64,000 nt of DNA from positions 1,178,001-1,242,000 of the forward strand of contig OY781965.2 of assembly GCA_963677395.2 (NCBI GenBank). Direction: 5' to 3'. Made by a program: the position numbers and the translations under genes. Each line of letters opens with the position of its first letter. The stretch's first letter is position 1. The DNA is from G963667975 sp963677395 (GTDB lineage Bacteria; Bacteroidota; Bacteroidia; Bacteroidales; G963667975). This document shows positions 9,336 through 17,557 of the stretch, piece by piece. The notes beneath the pieces were generated by a model. The model worked only from the letters and a program-made list of their open reading frames with translations, did not search any database and was not told the origin of the DNA.

Positions 9336-10352
9336 ATGAAAAAAACAATGTTTAAAAGATTCAGACTGGCTTTTGTCTCGATGCTTATTCTGCCTTTCAT
9401 TTTTTCTTGCAGTACAGAATTTGATCCCAATGCTGATTGGAAAGATATTACAGTTGTTTACGGGTTGCTAAATCAGAATGACAGCATCACTTACATTAAA
9501 ATTAATAAAGCGTTTTTAGGTCCCGGAAATGCTCTCGAATTTGCCAAAGTAGAAGATTCTAGTTCCTATTTCGGGAATCTGGATGTGAAACTGGTTGAGT
9601 ATCTCGGTGGAAACACTACAGGAAAAATACTCTACTTAGATACGACAACCATCTTTAACAAAGAATCAGGGCTATTTTATAATCCAAAACAGGTGATCTG
9701 GAAGTGCGTATCTAAAAACCAGTTCAATGAAGATGCAGTTTATAAGCTCGAAATCCGAAATAAAAAGACAGGAAAAATAATCACTGCAGAATCTCCTGTT
9801 ATAGGGAATTTCGATATTACGAAGCCTAGTGTTAATGCTACATCTTGGGGTTTTTACAATACAGCACCATCGGCAATTGAATGGTATTCAGCTGAAAATG
9901 GGAAACGATATCAATTATCGATTATTTTTAATTACACGGAGGTATCAAGCGGAGATACAACTCGTAAAAAAGTTACCTGGATTTTTCCTGCTCAAAAATC
10001 GCAAACTACTGTTGGCGGAGTTTTAATGAAAGACAGTTATAAAGGGGAAGAGTTTTACAGGACTTTGGCATCATCAATCCCGTACAAAGAAAACGTTAAA
10101 CGATTTGCCGGCAAGGTTGAATTTGTAATTGCAGTAGCAGGGGAAGAACTAAATAATTACATTGATGTAACAGCTCCTTCCGGAGGCATTGTTCAGGAAC
10201 GCCCGGAATACAGTAATATAAATAATGGAATCGGAATTTTTTCATGCCGTTATGATAATTCCATCAAACAAAAGAGAATAGTAGAGTTAAATAGCCGTTC
10301 ACTGGATACCCTGATCTACGGCCAGTTTACAAAAGATCTTGGATTTAAATAG
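9336..10352 (+). CDS. DUF4249-like lipoprotein
   Basis: This is a 338-residue exported protein of unknown function. A positively charged start and hydrophobic stretch end in FIFSC, a lipobox placing the lipidated cysteine at C25. The body is beta-rich. Its opening after the lipobox (DWKDITVVYGLLNQNDSITYIKINKAF) resembles DUF4249-type envelope lipoproteins of Bacteroidota, which are often encoded near TonB-dependent receptors. No such receptor is adjacent here. It is flanked by panB (divergent) and tig (same strand, separated by a promoter) and is probably transcribed alone. Assignment to the family is by resemblance only. Confidence 0.7.
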   Translation: MKKTMFKRFRLAFVSMLILPFIFSCSTEFDPNADWKDITVVYGLLNQNDSITYIKINKAFLGPGNALEFAKVEDSSSYFGNLDVKLVEYLGGNTTGKILYLDTTTIFNKESGLFYNPKQVIWKCVSKNQFNEDAVYKLEIRNKKTGKIITAESPVIGNFDITKPSVNATSWGFYNTAPSAIEWYSAENGKRYQLSIIFNYTEVSSGDTTRKKVTWIFPAQKSQTTVGGVLMKDSYKGEEFYRTLASSIPYKENVKRFAGKVEFVIAVAGEELNNYIDVTAPSGGIVQERPEYSNINNGIGIFSCRYDNSIKQKRIVELNSRSLDTLIYGQFTKDLGFK

Positions 10353-10414
10353 AAGCAAGTATAAAGGCTTTATGCGTTTAAAATTCCGGAGTGATTTAAC
10401 TCGGAAAAAGTTTG

Positions 10415-10422
10415 TATATTTG
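10415..10422 (+). promoter_or_regulatory. Putative -7 element of tig-clpP
   Basis: TATATTTG matches TAnnTTTG and is followed by GCACCC, a context seen at other promoters in this window (near 20071 and 26063). It lies 54 bp before the tig start. Confidence 0.4.
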
Positions 10423-10475
10423 CACCCTCGAAAAAATATCTAATTATTATAAAAACCAATTAATTAGCCTTTTCA

Positions 10476-11852
10476 ATGAATATTACAAAAGAACAAACAG
10501 GCGAATTAACCGCTCAAATTAAGGTTGAATTAATCGAGAGCGATTACAGGGAAAAAGTTGACAAAACGCTTAAAGATCTTCAGCGCAAAGCCAATATTCC
10601 CGGGTTTCGTCCTGGACATATCCCAATGGGCTTAGTTAAAAAGATGTATGGAAAATCAGCTTTAGCTGATGAGGTAAACAAGTTGTTATCTGATTCTCTG
10701 TACAATTATCTTCGTGAAAATAAAATCAATATTTTAGGAGAAGCTCTTCCGAATGGCGAAAAAACAAAAGATATTGACTGGGAAACTCAAAAAGAATTCG
10801 AATTCTTTTTTGACCTTGGTATAGCTCCTGAATTTGAACTGAATCTGGCTAATTACAAAGCAAGTTATTTTGATATTCAAACCTCAGACGAACAGGTTGA
10901 GGAATATCTGATGTCGATGCGTAAACGATACGGGAAAGTATCTAATCCGGAAACTGTTGAGTCGGAAGACATGATTTATGGTCATGTTGAAGAACTTGAT
11001 GAAAATAAAGAATTAAAAGAGGGCGGTATTTCAGCTCAGGCATCTTTGATTCTCACTTCTGTAAAGGATAAAGATGTTCTCGATCTGTTTGTTGGCGCTA
11101 AAAAAGACGACGAAGTTGTTTTCAATATTGCAAAAGCATTTGATTCAAGTCTTGAAATTTCTAAATTACTGAAAATCAAAGAAGAAGTAGCAAAAGAACT
11201 TACTTCTGATTTTCGTTTTGCGATCGAAGGCATTTCACGTATGGAAGCTGCAGAACTGAATGAAGAGTTTTATACAAAAGTATTCCCCGGCGTTGAAATT
11301 ACTTCAGAAGCAGAAGCAAGAGAAAAGCTCAGAGCAATGAATGAAGAATCGTTGAAACCACAAGGTGACCGTTTTTTCTTCAATGAAGCTGTAACTACTT
11401 TAATTAAAGAAACGAGCCTTAATCTTCCGGATGAATTTCTGAAACGTTGGTTAACCTATACCAACACAGAAGGGAAAACTCAGGAAATTATTGAATCAGA
11501 ATACGAAAAAGTAAGAGATTCTATCAAATGGCAGTTAATAGAACAAAATATTCTACTATCAAATAACCTGACGGTTAGTATGGATGAAGTACGCGATTAC
11601 ATCCGTAACTTCGTTGTAACACAATATTTTGGATTTATGCAGAATGAAGAATCGAACAATCACATTGAAATGATTGTTGATTCAATCCTGAAGAATCAGG
11701 AAGAAGTAAAACGCATTTACGAAACTCTGCTCGATCAAAAGGTAATTGAGCAATTAAAAGCTCAAATGAACCTTGATCGTAAAACCGTTAGCTTCGATGA
11801 ATTCGTTCAGATAGCTAAAGAAAAACACGAACAAGAACACAATCATGAATAA
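10476..11852 (+). CDS. tig: Trigger factor chaperone
   Basis: This 458-residue ribosome-associated chaperone binds nascent chains at the exit tunnel. The ribosome-docking loop is clear near residues 39-52 (IPGFRPGHIPMGLVKK, the GFRxGxxP signature). The middle part, where the FKBP-type prolyl isomerase domain sits, is divergent (IYGHVEELDENKE), as is common in Bacteroidota, so isomerase activity is uncertain. The C-terminal half is a long, charged helical domain expected to form the substrate cradle. The last 8 bp overlap the clpP start, which indicates translational coupling. Confidence 0.93.
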   Translation: MNITKEQTGELTAQIKVELIESDYREKVDKTLKDLQRKANIPGFRPGHIPMGLVKKMYGKSALADEVNKLLSDSLYNYLRENKINILGEALPNGEKTKDIDWETQKEFEFFFDLGIAPEFELNLANYKASYFDIQTSDEQVEEYLMSMRKRYGKVSNPETVESEDMIYGHVEELDENKELKEGGISAQASLILTSVKDKDVLDLFVGAKKDDEVVFNIAKAFDSSLEISKLLKIKEEVAKELTSDFRFAIEGISRMEAAELNEEFYTKVFPGVEITSEAEAREKLRAMNEESLKPQGDRFFFNEAVTTLIKETSLNLPDEFLKRWLTYTNTEGKTQEIIESEYEKVRDSIKWQLIEQNILLSNNLTVSMDEVRDYIRNFVVTQYFGFMQNEESNNHIEMIVDSILKNQEEVKRIYETLLDQKVIEQLKAQMNLDRKTVSFDEFVQIAKEKHEQEHNHE

Positions 11853-12513
11853 CGAATTTCGCAAATATGCTGTAAAGCATTTGGGGATCAATAGCCTCAC
11901 TTTAGATAGATACAACGCTGTTACAAGTGGTTATATTTCTCCAACGATCATCGAAGAACGTCAGCTTAATGTAGCTTCCATGGACGTTTTTTCGCGTTTG
12001 ATGATGGACAGGATCATTTTTTTGGGAGTTCCCGTTGATGATACTGTTGCTAACATTATTCAGGCTCAGCTTTTATTTCTCGAATCAGTGGATGCATCCA
12101 AAGATATTCAGATTTACCTGAATACTCCGGGTGGCTCTGTGTATGCAGGCCTGGGAATTTACGATACCATGCAATACATTGCACCGGATGTTGCTACAAT
12201 TTGCACCGGAATGGCTGCTTCTATGGGCGCTGTATTGCTTTGTGCAGGTACAACTGGCAAACGTTCGGCTCTGAAACATTCTCGCATCCTGATTCACCAG
12301 CCCATGGGCGGAGCTGAAGGTCAGGCTTCTGATATCGAAATTACAGCCCGCGAAATCCAAAAACTCAAAAAAGAGTTGTATGATATCATTGCGCATCATT
12401 CTGGACAAACTTATGAAAAAATCTGGGCAGATGCCGATCGTGATTACTGGATGACCTCTCAGGAAGCCAAAGATTACGGAATGATTGACGAAATTTTGCA
12501 ACGGACGAAATAA
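11845..12513 (+). CDS. clpP: ATP-dependent Clp protease proteolytic subunit
   Basis: This is a 222-residue serine peptidase that forms the tetradecameric degradation chamber used with ClpX. The catalytic triad can be placed: S126 in GMAASMGAV, H151 in LIHQPMGG and D200 in DRDYWM. The N-terminal extension before the core is typical of the phylum. The start codon lies inside the end of tig. A strong hairpin terminator follows (12534-12579), so clpX is not simply co-transcribed. Confidence 0.96.
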   Translation: MNNEFRKYAVKHLGINSLTLDRYNAVTSGYISPTIIEERQLNVASMDVFSRLMMDRIIFLGVPVDDTVANIIQAQLLFLESVDASKDIQIYLNTPGGSVYAGLGIYDTMQYIAPDVATICTGMAASMGAVLLCAGTTGKRSALKHSRILIHQPMGGAEGQASDIEITAREIQKLKKELYDIIAHHSGQTYEKIWADADRDYWMTSQEAKDYGMIDEILQRTK

Positions 12514-12533
12514 TCCGTTTGTACATAAAATCG

Positions 12534-12579
12534 AAAGGGTTGCTTCCGGAAAATATCTTTCTGATGCAACCCTTTTAAA
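12534..12579 (+). terminator. Hairpin between clpP and clpX
   Basis: AAAGGGTTGC (12534-12543) pairs with GCAACCCTTT (12566-12575), followed by a short T-run. It should end or attenuate tig-clpP transcription before clpX. Confidence 0.65.
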
Positions 12580-12618
12580 TTAAAACCCATAAATTTAACA
12601 AAGGTAGAAGTACATAAA

Positions 12619-13860
12619 ATGGCAAAAGAAAAGGAAAAGTGTGCTTTTTGCGGCAGAGAAAAAAAACTGACAAATATGCTTATTGCTGGTTTGGAGGCAA
12701 GTATATGTGATCAGTGTGTGGTTCAGGCAAAATCTATTCTCGATGAAGAGATGAACTTGCGTCAGGCCGGACCCATGAAAAATATGCCAGAACTTACACC
12801 TAGAGAAATTAAAAACCATCTTGATCAATACGTAATTGGTCAGAACCAGGCAAAGAAAGTACTTTCTGTTGCTGTTTATAATCACTATAAACGGATCAAT
12901 CGTCTTGCAAGTAAACGCACTGAAGATGATGATGTGGAAATAGAAAAATCAAATATTCTCCTTGTTGGAGAAACCGGAACAGGAAAAACATTACTGGCCA
13001 AAACCATCGCGAAAATGCTTCACGTTCCATTCTGTATTGCTGATGCAACAGTACTTACGGAAGCCGGTTATGTGGGTGAAGATGTGGAAACAATCTTAAC
13101 TCGTTTGCTCCAGGCTGCTGATTATAATGTGGCCATGGCCGAAAGAGGAATTGTGTTTATTGATGAAATTGATAAAATTGCCCGCAAGAGCGATAATCCG
13201 TCCATCACACGTGATGTGTCCGGAGAAGGTGTTCAGCAGGCGTTGCTGAAGCTTCTCGAAGGCGCACTGGTTAACGTTCCGCCTCAGGGAGGACGTAAAC
13301 ATCCTGAACAGAAAATGATTACTATCAATACCCAGAATATTCTTTTTATTGCTGGTGGTGCGTTTGATGGTATTGAAAAGAAAATCGGATCCAGAATGAA
13401 TACCAACATGATTGGATACAGTAAAGATCCTGAACGAGATCAGATTGATAAGTCAAATTTGCTACAATATATTGCACCTCAGGATGTGAAGAGCTTTGGA
13501 ATGATTCCAGAAATTGTAGGTCGTTTTCCTGTCCTTGCTCACTTGTGTCCGTTAGATCCGGATGCTTTACGTCAAATTCTAACTGAACCCAAAAATGCTT
13601 TGGTTAAACAATATGTCAAGCTTTTCGAACTGGATGATATTTCGTTAAGCTTTGAAAATGAAGCATTGGATTTTATTGTTGAGAAAGCTGTTGAATTTCG
13701 ATTAGGTGCGCGTGGGTTAAGGTCTATTTTAGAGGCAATTATGACCGATGCAATGTTTGAAGCTCCATCAGATAAATCTATTAAAAAATTAGTGATTACC
13801 CGCAAATTTGCGATGGATCAAATTTCGAAATCAAACATCAATCAATTAAAAGCAGCATAA
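12619..13860 (+). CDS. clpX: Clp protease ATPase/unfoldase subunit
   Basis: This 413-residue AAA+ unfoldase feeds substrates into ClpP. The N-terminal zinc-binding domain has C8, C11, C30 and C33. The ATPase core shows Walker A GETGTGKT (117-124), the pore loop GYVGED (150-155) and Walker B IVFIDEID (178-185). The usual IGF ClpP-docking loop appears as IGY in NMIGYSKD, which may be a lineage variant. The gene starts 105 bp after clpP, beyond a terminator, and is followed by its own hairpin terminator. Confidence 0.96.
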   Translation: MAKEKEKCAFCGREKKLTNMLIAGLEASICDQCVVQAKSILDEEMNLRQAGPMKNMPELTPREIKNHLDQYVIGQNQAKKVLSVAVYNHYKRINRLASKRTEDDDVEIEKSNILLVGETGTGKTLLAKTIAKMLHVPFCIADATVLTEAGYVGEDVETILTRLLQAADYNVAMAERGIVFIDEIDKIARKSDNPSITRDVSGEGVQQALLKLLEGALVNVPPQGGRKHPEQKMITINTQNILFIAGGAFDGIEKKIGSRMNTNMIGYSKDPERDQIDKSNLLQYIAPQDVKSFGMIPEIVGRFPVLAHLCPLDPDALRQILTEPKNALVKQYVKLFELDDISLSFENEALDFIVEKAVEFRLGARGLRSILEAIMTDAMFEAPSDKSIKKLVITRKFAMDQISKSNINQLKAA

Positions 13861-13930
13861 CATATTCAACTTTTTCACTTCAATGTTGTTTAAATTTTGA
13901 ATGGTACTTGAAATTATGTTGATAAGAAGA

Positions 13931-13970
13931 AAAAGCAGTAAAGGATAACAAACTATACTGCTTTTTCGTT
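13931..13970 (+). terminator. clpX terminator
   Basis: AAAAGCAGTA (13931-13940) pairs with TACTGCTTTT (13956-13965), and the right arm runs into a T-rich stretch. Confidence 0.75.
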
Positions 13971-14010
13971 TTTAACGAATAACTGTTGTGATTTTTCGTT
14001 TTTAGTATTT

Positions 14011-14595
14011 ATGAAAAAGCTTGGATATATCATCGGTTTGATACTTTTGTTTTCTGCTGCTTTGCATGCTCAGGAAATAAAGGGTCATGTAGCTGCTGCA
14101 AAGATTATTGACGGAGATACCGTTCCTTACTACAATCTGTCTGAAATACAAATTGTTGCTCCTAAGTTCTTAGATGCTGAACGAAACAAAAAGCAATGGG
14201 AAAAGCTGATCCGTAATGTTAAAAAGGTTTACCCGTATGCCAAAGCAGCAGGGTTTAAGCTCAAACAGTACAATGATGCTCTGGCTAAAATGCCTACCGA
14301 AAAGGAGCGTAAGGCTTTTTTGAAAAAAGCAGAAAAAGAAATCAAAGAGCAATTTGGTAAAGAACTTGAGAAATTGACGTTTACTCAAGGGAAAATTCTT
14401 ATTAAATTAATTGATAGAGAAACGGGTAATACCTCTTACTCCCTTGTAAAAGAACTAAGAGGCTCGTTTACTGCATTTGTTTATCAGGCTTTTGCTCGTT
14501 TGTTTGGGTACAATCTGAAAGCTAAATATGATCCGGAAGGAGATGATAAACCGATAGAAGTTGTGGTTAAATTAATTGAAGCAGGGCAGATATGA
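14011..14595 (+). CDS. DUF4294 family exported protein
   Basis: This 194-residue protein has a signal peptide ending near ALHAQ (residue 21). It matches the pattern of the DUF4294 family found across Bacteroidota: a short beta segment (DGDTVPYYNLSEIQI), then a long charged helical region (about 55-125), then the conserved ILIKLIDRETGNTSYSLVKELRG stretch. Its biochemical role is unknown and it is probably periplasmic. Its stop codon overlaps the start of the next gene by four bases (ATGA), so the two are translationally coupled, which suggests an envelope-related function. Confidence 0.8.
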   Translation: MKKLGYIIGLILLFSAALHAQEIKGHVAAAKIIDGDTVPYYNLSEIQIVAPKFLDAERNKKQWEKLIRNVKKVYPYAKAAGFKLKQYNDALAKMPTEKERKAFLKKAEKEIKEQFGKELEKLTFTQGKILIKLIDRETGNTSYSLVKELRGSFTAFVYQAFARLFGYNLKAKYDPEGDDKPIEVVVKLIEAGQI

Positions 14596-15269
14596 AAAAT
14601 TCAGTCAGAGCGTATGTTCTTATTTTAATATGTGTTTTGATGTGCAGCCCAATTCTTTTTGCCCAAAAGAAATTTGCAACAATTAAAGCAACTGTTACAG
14701 ATATGAATAATAAGCCACGCTCTGGCGATAGAATAGAGTTCGTTTCTGTGAAAACTAAATCTATTCATTTGGGAATCAGTGATGTTAATGGTGGTTTTGA
14801 AATTCAGCTTCAGGTTGGTGATACATTTGAAATCAAGATAAAGGGGATAGGAACTGATCAGGATTACTACACCTTGCCTATCACCACAACTGGCACTTAT
14901 GATCTGTCTATTCAATATGAACCTCCGAAAATCTATACTCTGGGAAATGTATATTTTGATACCGGAAAATCAACCTTAAAACCAGAATCATTTACCGAAC
15001 TTAATGAACTTGTTGAAGTAATGCGGCTGAAAACCAAAATGGTTGTTGAAATTGCCGGACATACTGACGATATAGGAGATGATACAGATAATTTAAAATT
15101 ATCTCAAGGCAGAGCCGATTCAGTTAAAAAATATCTGATTTCAAGAGGAATATCTCCGTCAAGAATCATTGCTAAAGGATATGGCGACACACAAGCTGTT
15201 GTTTTAAATGATTCGGATGAAAACCGACAGAAAAACAGAAGGACGGAAGTAAGAATCATTAAAGAATAA
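14592..15269 (+). CDS. OmpA family protein with carboxypeptidase-regulatory-like domain
   Basis: This 225-residue envelope protein has a signal peptide (about 1-24). An N-terminal beta-sandwich (about 28-105, with the DVNGGFEI stretch typical of regulatory-like domains) precedes a C-terminal OmpA peptidoglycan-binding domain (about 118-225: VYFDTGKSTL, EIAGHTDD, NRRTEVRI). The domain should bind diaminopimelate in peptidoglycan and tether the outer membrane or a surface complex. It is coupled to the upstream DUF4294 gene by an ATGA overlap. Strong palindromes and a terminator follow, before dnaK. Confidence 0.88.
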   Translation: MKNSVRAYVLILICVLMCSPILFAQKKFATIKATVTDMNNKPRSGDRIEFVSVKTKSIHLGISDVNGGFEIQLQVGDTFEIKIKGIGTDQDYYTLPITTTGTYDLSIQYEPPKIYTLGNVYFDTGKSTLKPESFTELNELVEVMRLKTKMVVEIAGHTDDIGDDTDNLKLSQGRADSVKKYLISRGISPSRIIAKGYGDTQAVVLNDSDENRQKNRRTEVRIIKE

Positions 15270-15279
15270 ACGCCCCAAG

Positions 15280-15324
15280 CTGACATATTTATGTCAGTTG
15301 AAGAAAATATGCGACAAAATGTCA
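15280..15324. promoter_or_regulatory. TGACA/TGTCA palindromes upstream of dnaK
   Basis: CTGACAT-attt-ATGTCAG (15280-15297) is a perfect palindrome. A second, GACA-aaa-TGTC (15313-15323), follows. They lie roughly 90-135 bp upstream of the start site predicted from the -24/-12-like element, a distance suited to enhancer sites for a sigma-54 activator. The role is inferred. Confidence 0.5.
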
Positions 15325-15349
15325 TGGTTTTCTGTTGTGACTTGAATAA

Positions 15350-15390
15350 ATGACATAGAATAGAACGGAATTCTATGTCATTTTCTTTTT
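15350..15390 (+). terminator. Perfect 12-bp hairpin after ompA-like gene
   Basis: ATGACATAGAAT (15350-15361) pairs exactly with ATTCTATGTCAT (15370-15381), followed by TTTCTTTTT. It also carries the TGACA/TGTCA motif of the upstream palindromes, so it might double as a regulatory site. Confidence 0.75.
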
Positions 15391-15405
15391 GGCATAAGGC
15401 TTGTA
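15390..15405 (+). promoter_or_regulatory. Sigma-54-like promoter of dnaK
   Basis: TGGCATAAGGCTTGTA fits the -24/-12 pattern TGGCAnnnnnnTTGCA with exact spacing. The only departure in the core is T for C in the -12 GC. Transcription would start near 15416, leaving a leader of about 68 nt before dnaK. Confidence 0.5.
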
Positions 15406-15483
15406 AAGAGTTTTTCGCTCCGGATTTATACAATTGAGCAGAGCGGAAAAAGAAGAAATCAACAGAATTATATATTTTCAACT

Positions 15484-17388
15484 ATGGGAAAAATTATAGG
15501 TATCGACTTGGGTACAACAAATTCATGCGTTTCAGTATTGGAAGGAAACGAACCTGTTGTAATACCAAACAGTGAAGGAAGAAGAACCACTCCCTCTATT
15601 GTTGCTTTTACAGAAAATGGCGAACGAAAAGTTGGTGATCCGGCTAAACGTCAGGCTATTACAAATCCACAAAAGACCATCTCTTCAATAAAACGTTTTA
15701 TGGGAGAATCTTTTGACAGAGTAACGAAAGAAACCGGACGCGTTCCATACGAAGTGGTAAAAGGTGAAAATAATACTCCTCGTGTAAAAATAGACGATCG
15801 TCTTTATACACCTCAGGAAATCTCTGCAATGATTCTTCAAAAAATGAAGAAAACTGCCGAAGATTATTTGGGTCAGGAAGTTACCGAAGCGGTAATTACC
15901 GTTCCTGCTTACTTTAACGACTCTCAGCGTCAGGCCACTAAAGAAGCCGGAGAAATTGCGGGTTTAAAAGTGCGCCGTATTATTAATGAGCCTACTGCTG
16001 CAGCGTTGGCATATGGTTTGGATAAGAAAAATCTGGATATCAAAGTAGCAGTATATGACTTAGGTGGCGGTACTTTCGATATTTCTATTCTTGAACTTGG
16101 CGATGGCGTTTTCGAAGTTAAATCAACCAATGGTGATACTCATTTGGGTGGCGATGACTTTGATCAACGAATTATTGACTGGCTTGCAGAAGAATTTTTA
16201 CATGAAGAAGGAATTGACCTTCGTAAAGACCCAATGGCTCTCCAACGTTTAAAAGAGGCCGGTGAAAAAGCCAAAATTGAACTTTCAAGCTCAACATCTA
16301 CCGAAATAAATCTGCCATACATCATGCCGGTAAACGGAATTCCGAAACATCTCGTGAAAACTCTTACCCGTGCCAAATTTGAGCAACTTATTGATGATCT
16401 TGTAAAGGCTACCATTGAACCTTGTCGCAAAGCATTGGCTGATGCAAATCTGAAACCAATTGACATTAACGAAGTTATATTAGTTGGAGGTTCAACCCGT
16501 GTGCCGATTATTCAAAAAGTTGTTGAAGACTTCTTTGGTAAAACTCCTTCAAAAGGAGTGAACCCTGATGAAGTGGTAGCAATTGGTGCCGGAATTCAGG
16601 GTGGTGTTTTAACGGGTGAAGTAAAAGACGTTCTCTTACTTGATGTAACTCCACTTTCATTAGGAATTGAAACCTTGGGTGGTGTCATGACTAAACTCAT
16701 CGAATCAAATACCACAATTCCTACACGTAAGGCCGAAACTTTCTCAACAGCTGCTGATAATCAAACATCTGTAGAAATACATATTCTTCAGGGTGAACGC
16801 CCAATGGCAACCCAAAACAAGACGATTGGCCGGTTTCACTTAGATGGTATTCCACCTGCTCCACGCGGAATTCCTCAAATTGAGGTGTCTTTTGATATTG
16901 ATGCAAACGGAATTCTTCATGTATCTGCAAAAGATAAAGCAACTGGAAAATCACAACAAATCCGCATTGAAGCTTCAAGTGGTTTAACCGACGAAGAAAT
17001 CAAAAAAATGAAAGCAGAAGCTGATGCAAATGCCGATGCTGACAAAAAAGCGCGTGAAGAGGTTGAAAAAATAAATGCAGCAGACAGCATGATCTTCCAA
17101 ACGGAAAAACAGTTGAAAGAGTACGGTGATAAAATCCCTGCTGACAAAAAAACACCAATTGAAACCGCATTAAACGAACTGAAAGAAGCTCACAAAAATC
17201 GAAACTTAGCTGCAATAGATACTGCAATGAATAACATGAATACTGCATGGTCAGCAGCCAGCGAAGAAATGTATAAAGCTACTCAGGATCAACAAGCTCA
17301 GCAACAGGCAAACCCTGATGAACATCAACAAGCGAACTCTTCAAAATCAGATGAAGTAACCGATGTTGACTTTGAAGAAGTGAAATAA
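15484..17388 (+). CDS. dnaK: Molecular chaperone DnaK (Hsp70)
   Basis: This 634-residue Hsp70 refolds proteins with DnaJ and GrpE. Actin-like ATPase motifs are clear: GIDLGTTNSCVSV at the start, then DLGGGTFDISI and VGGSTRVP. The substrate-binding domain starts near residue 390 (DVTPLSLGIETLGG), followed by the helical lid and a Gln/Asn-rich tail ending DVDFEEVK, as in bacterial DnaK. No dnaJ or grpE is adjacent. A sigma-54-like promoter with upstream palindromes precedes it, which suggests stress control by an activator rather than HrcA/CIRCE, of which I see no copy. Confidence 0.97.
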   Translation: MGKIIGIDLGTTNSCVSVLEGNEPVVIPNSEGRRTTPSIVAFTENGERKVGDPAKRQAITNPQKTISSIKRFMGESFDRVTKETGRVPYEVVKGENNTPRVKIDDRLYTPQEISAMILQKMKKTAEDYLGQEVTEAVITVPAYFNDSQRQATKEAGEIAGLKVRRIINEPTAAALAYGLDKKNLDIKVAVYDLGGGTFDISILELGDGVFEVKSTNGDTHLGGDDFDQRIIDWLAEEFLHEEGIDLRKDPMALQRLKEAGEKAKIELSSSTSTEINLPYIMPVNGIPKHLVKTLTRAKFEQLIDDLVKATIEPCRKALADANLKPIDINEVILVGGSTRVPIIQKVVEDFFGKTPSKGVNPDEVVAIGAGIQGGVLTGEVKDVLLLDVTPLSLGIETLGGVMTKLIESNTTIPTRKAETFSTAADNQTSVEIHILQGERPMATQNKTIGRFHLDGIPPAPRGIPQIEVSFDIDANGILHVSAKDKATGKSQQIRIEASSGLTDEEIKKMKAEADANADADKKAREEVEKINAADSMIFQTEKQLKEYGDKIPADKKTPIETALNELKEAHKNRNLAAIDTAMNNMNTAWSAASEEMYKATQDQQAQQQANPDEHQQANSSKSDEVTDVDFEEVK

Positions 17389-17414
17389 CATTATCTTAAT
17401 GTTTAAAATAAATG

Positions 17415-17447
17415 ATGCTGTTACATTTGTAGCAGCATTTTTTTTTA
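17415..17447 (+). terminator. dnaK terminator
   Basis: ATGCTGTTAC (17415-17424) pairs with GTAGCAGCAT (17429-17438) with one wobble or mismatch, followed by a run of T. Confidence 0.75.
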
Positions 17448-17487
17448 AGTTTACATCTAAATTTGTTTATAATAACCAAATTGTATG

Positions 17488-17495
17488 TAACTTTG
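17488..17495 (+). promoter_or_regulatory. Putative -7 element
   Basis: TAACTTTG fits TAnnTTTG, 62 bp before the T9SS protein gene at 17558. A TTTG lies 22 bp further upstream (17462-17465), which is slightly long spacing. Confidence 0.35.
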
Positions 17496-17557
17496 CTAGT
17501 TCAACCCTTAAAAAATACGATGTTTAAAATATTTAATTAACTTAAAATCATTTCATT

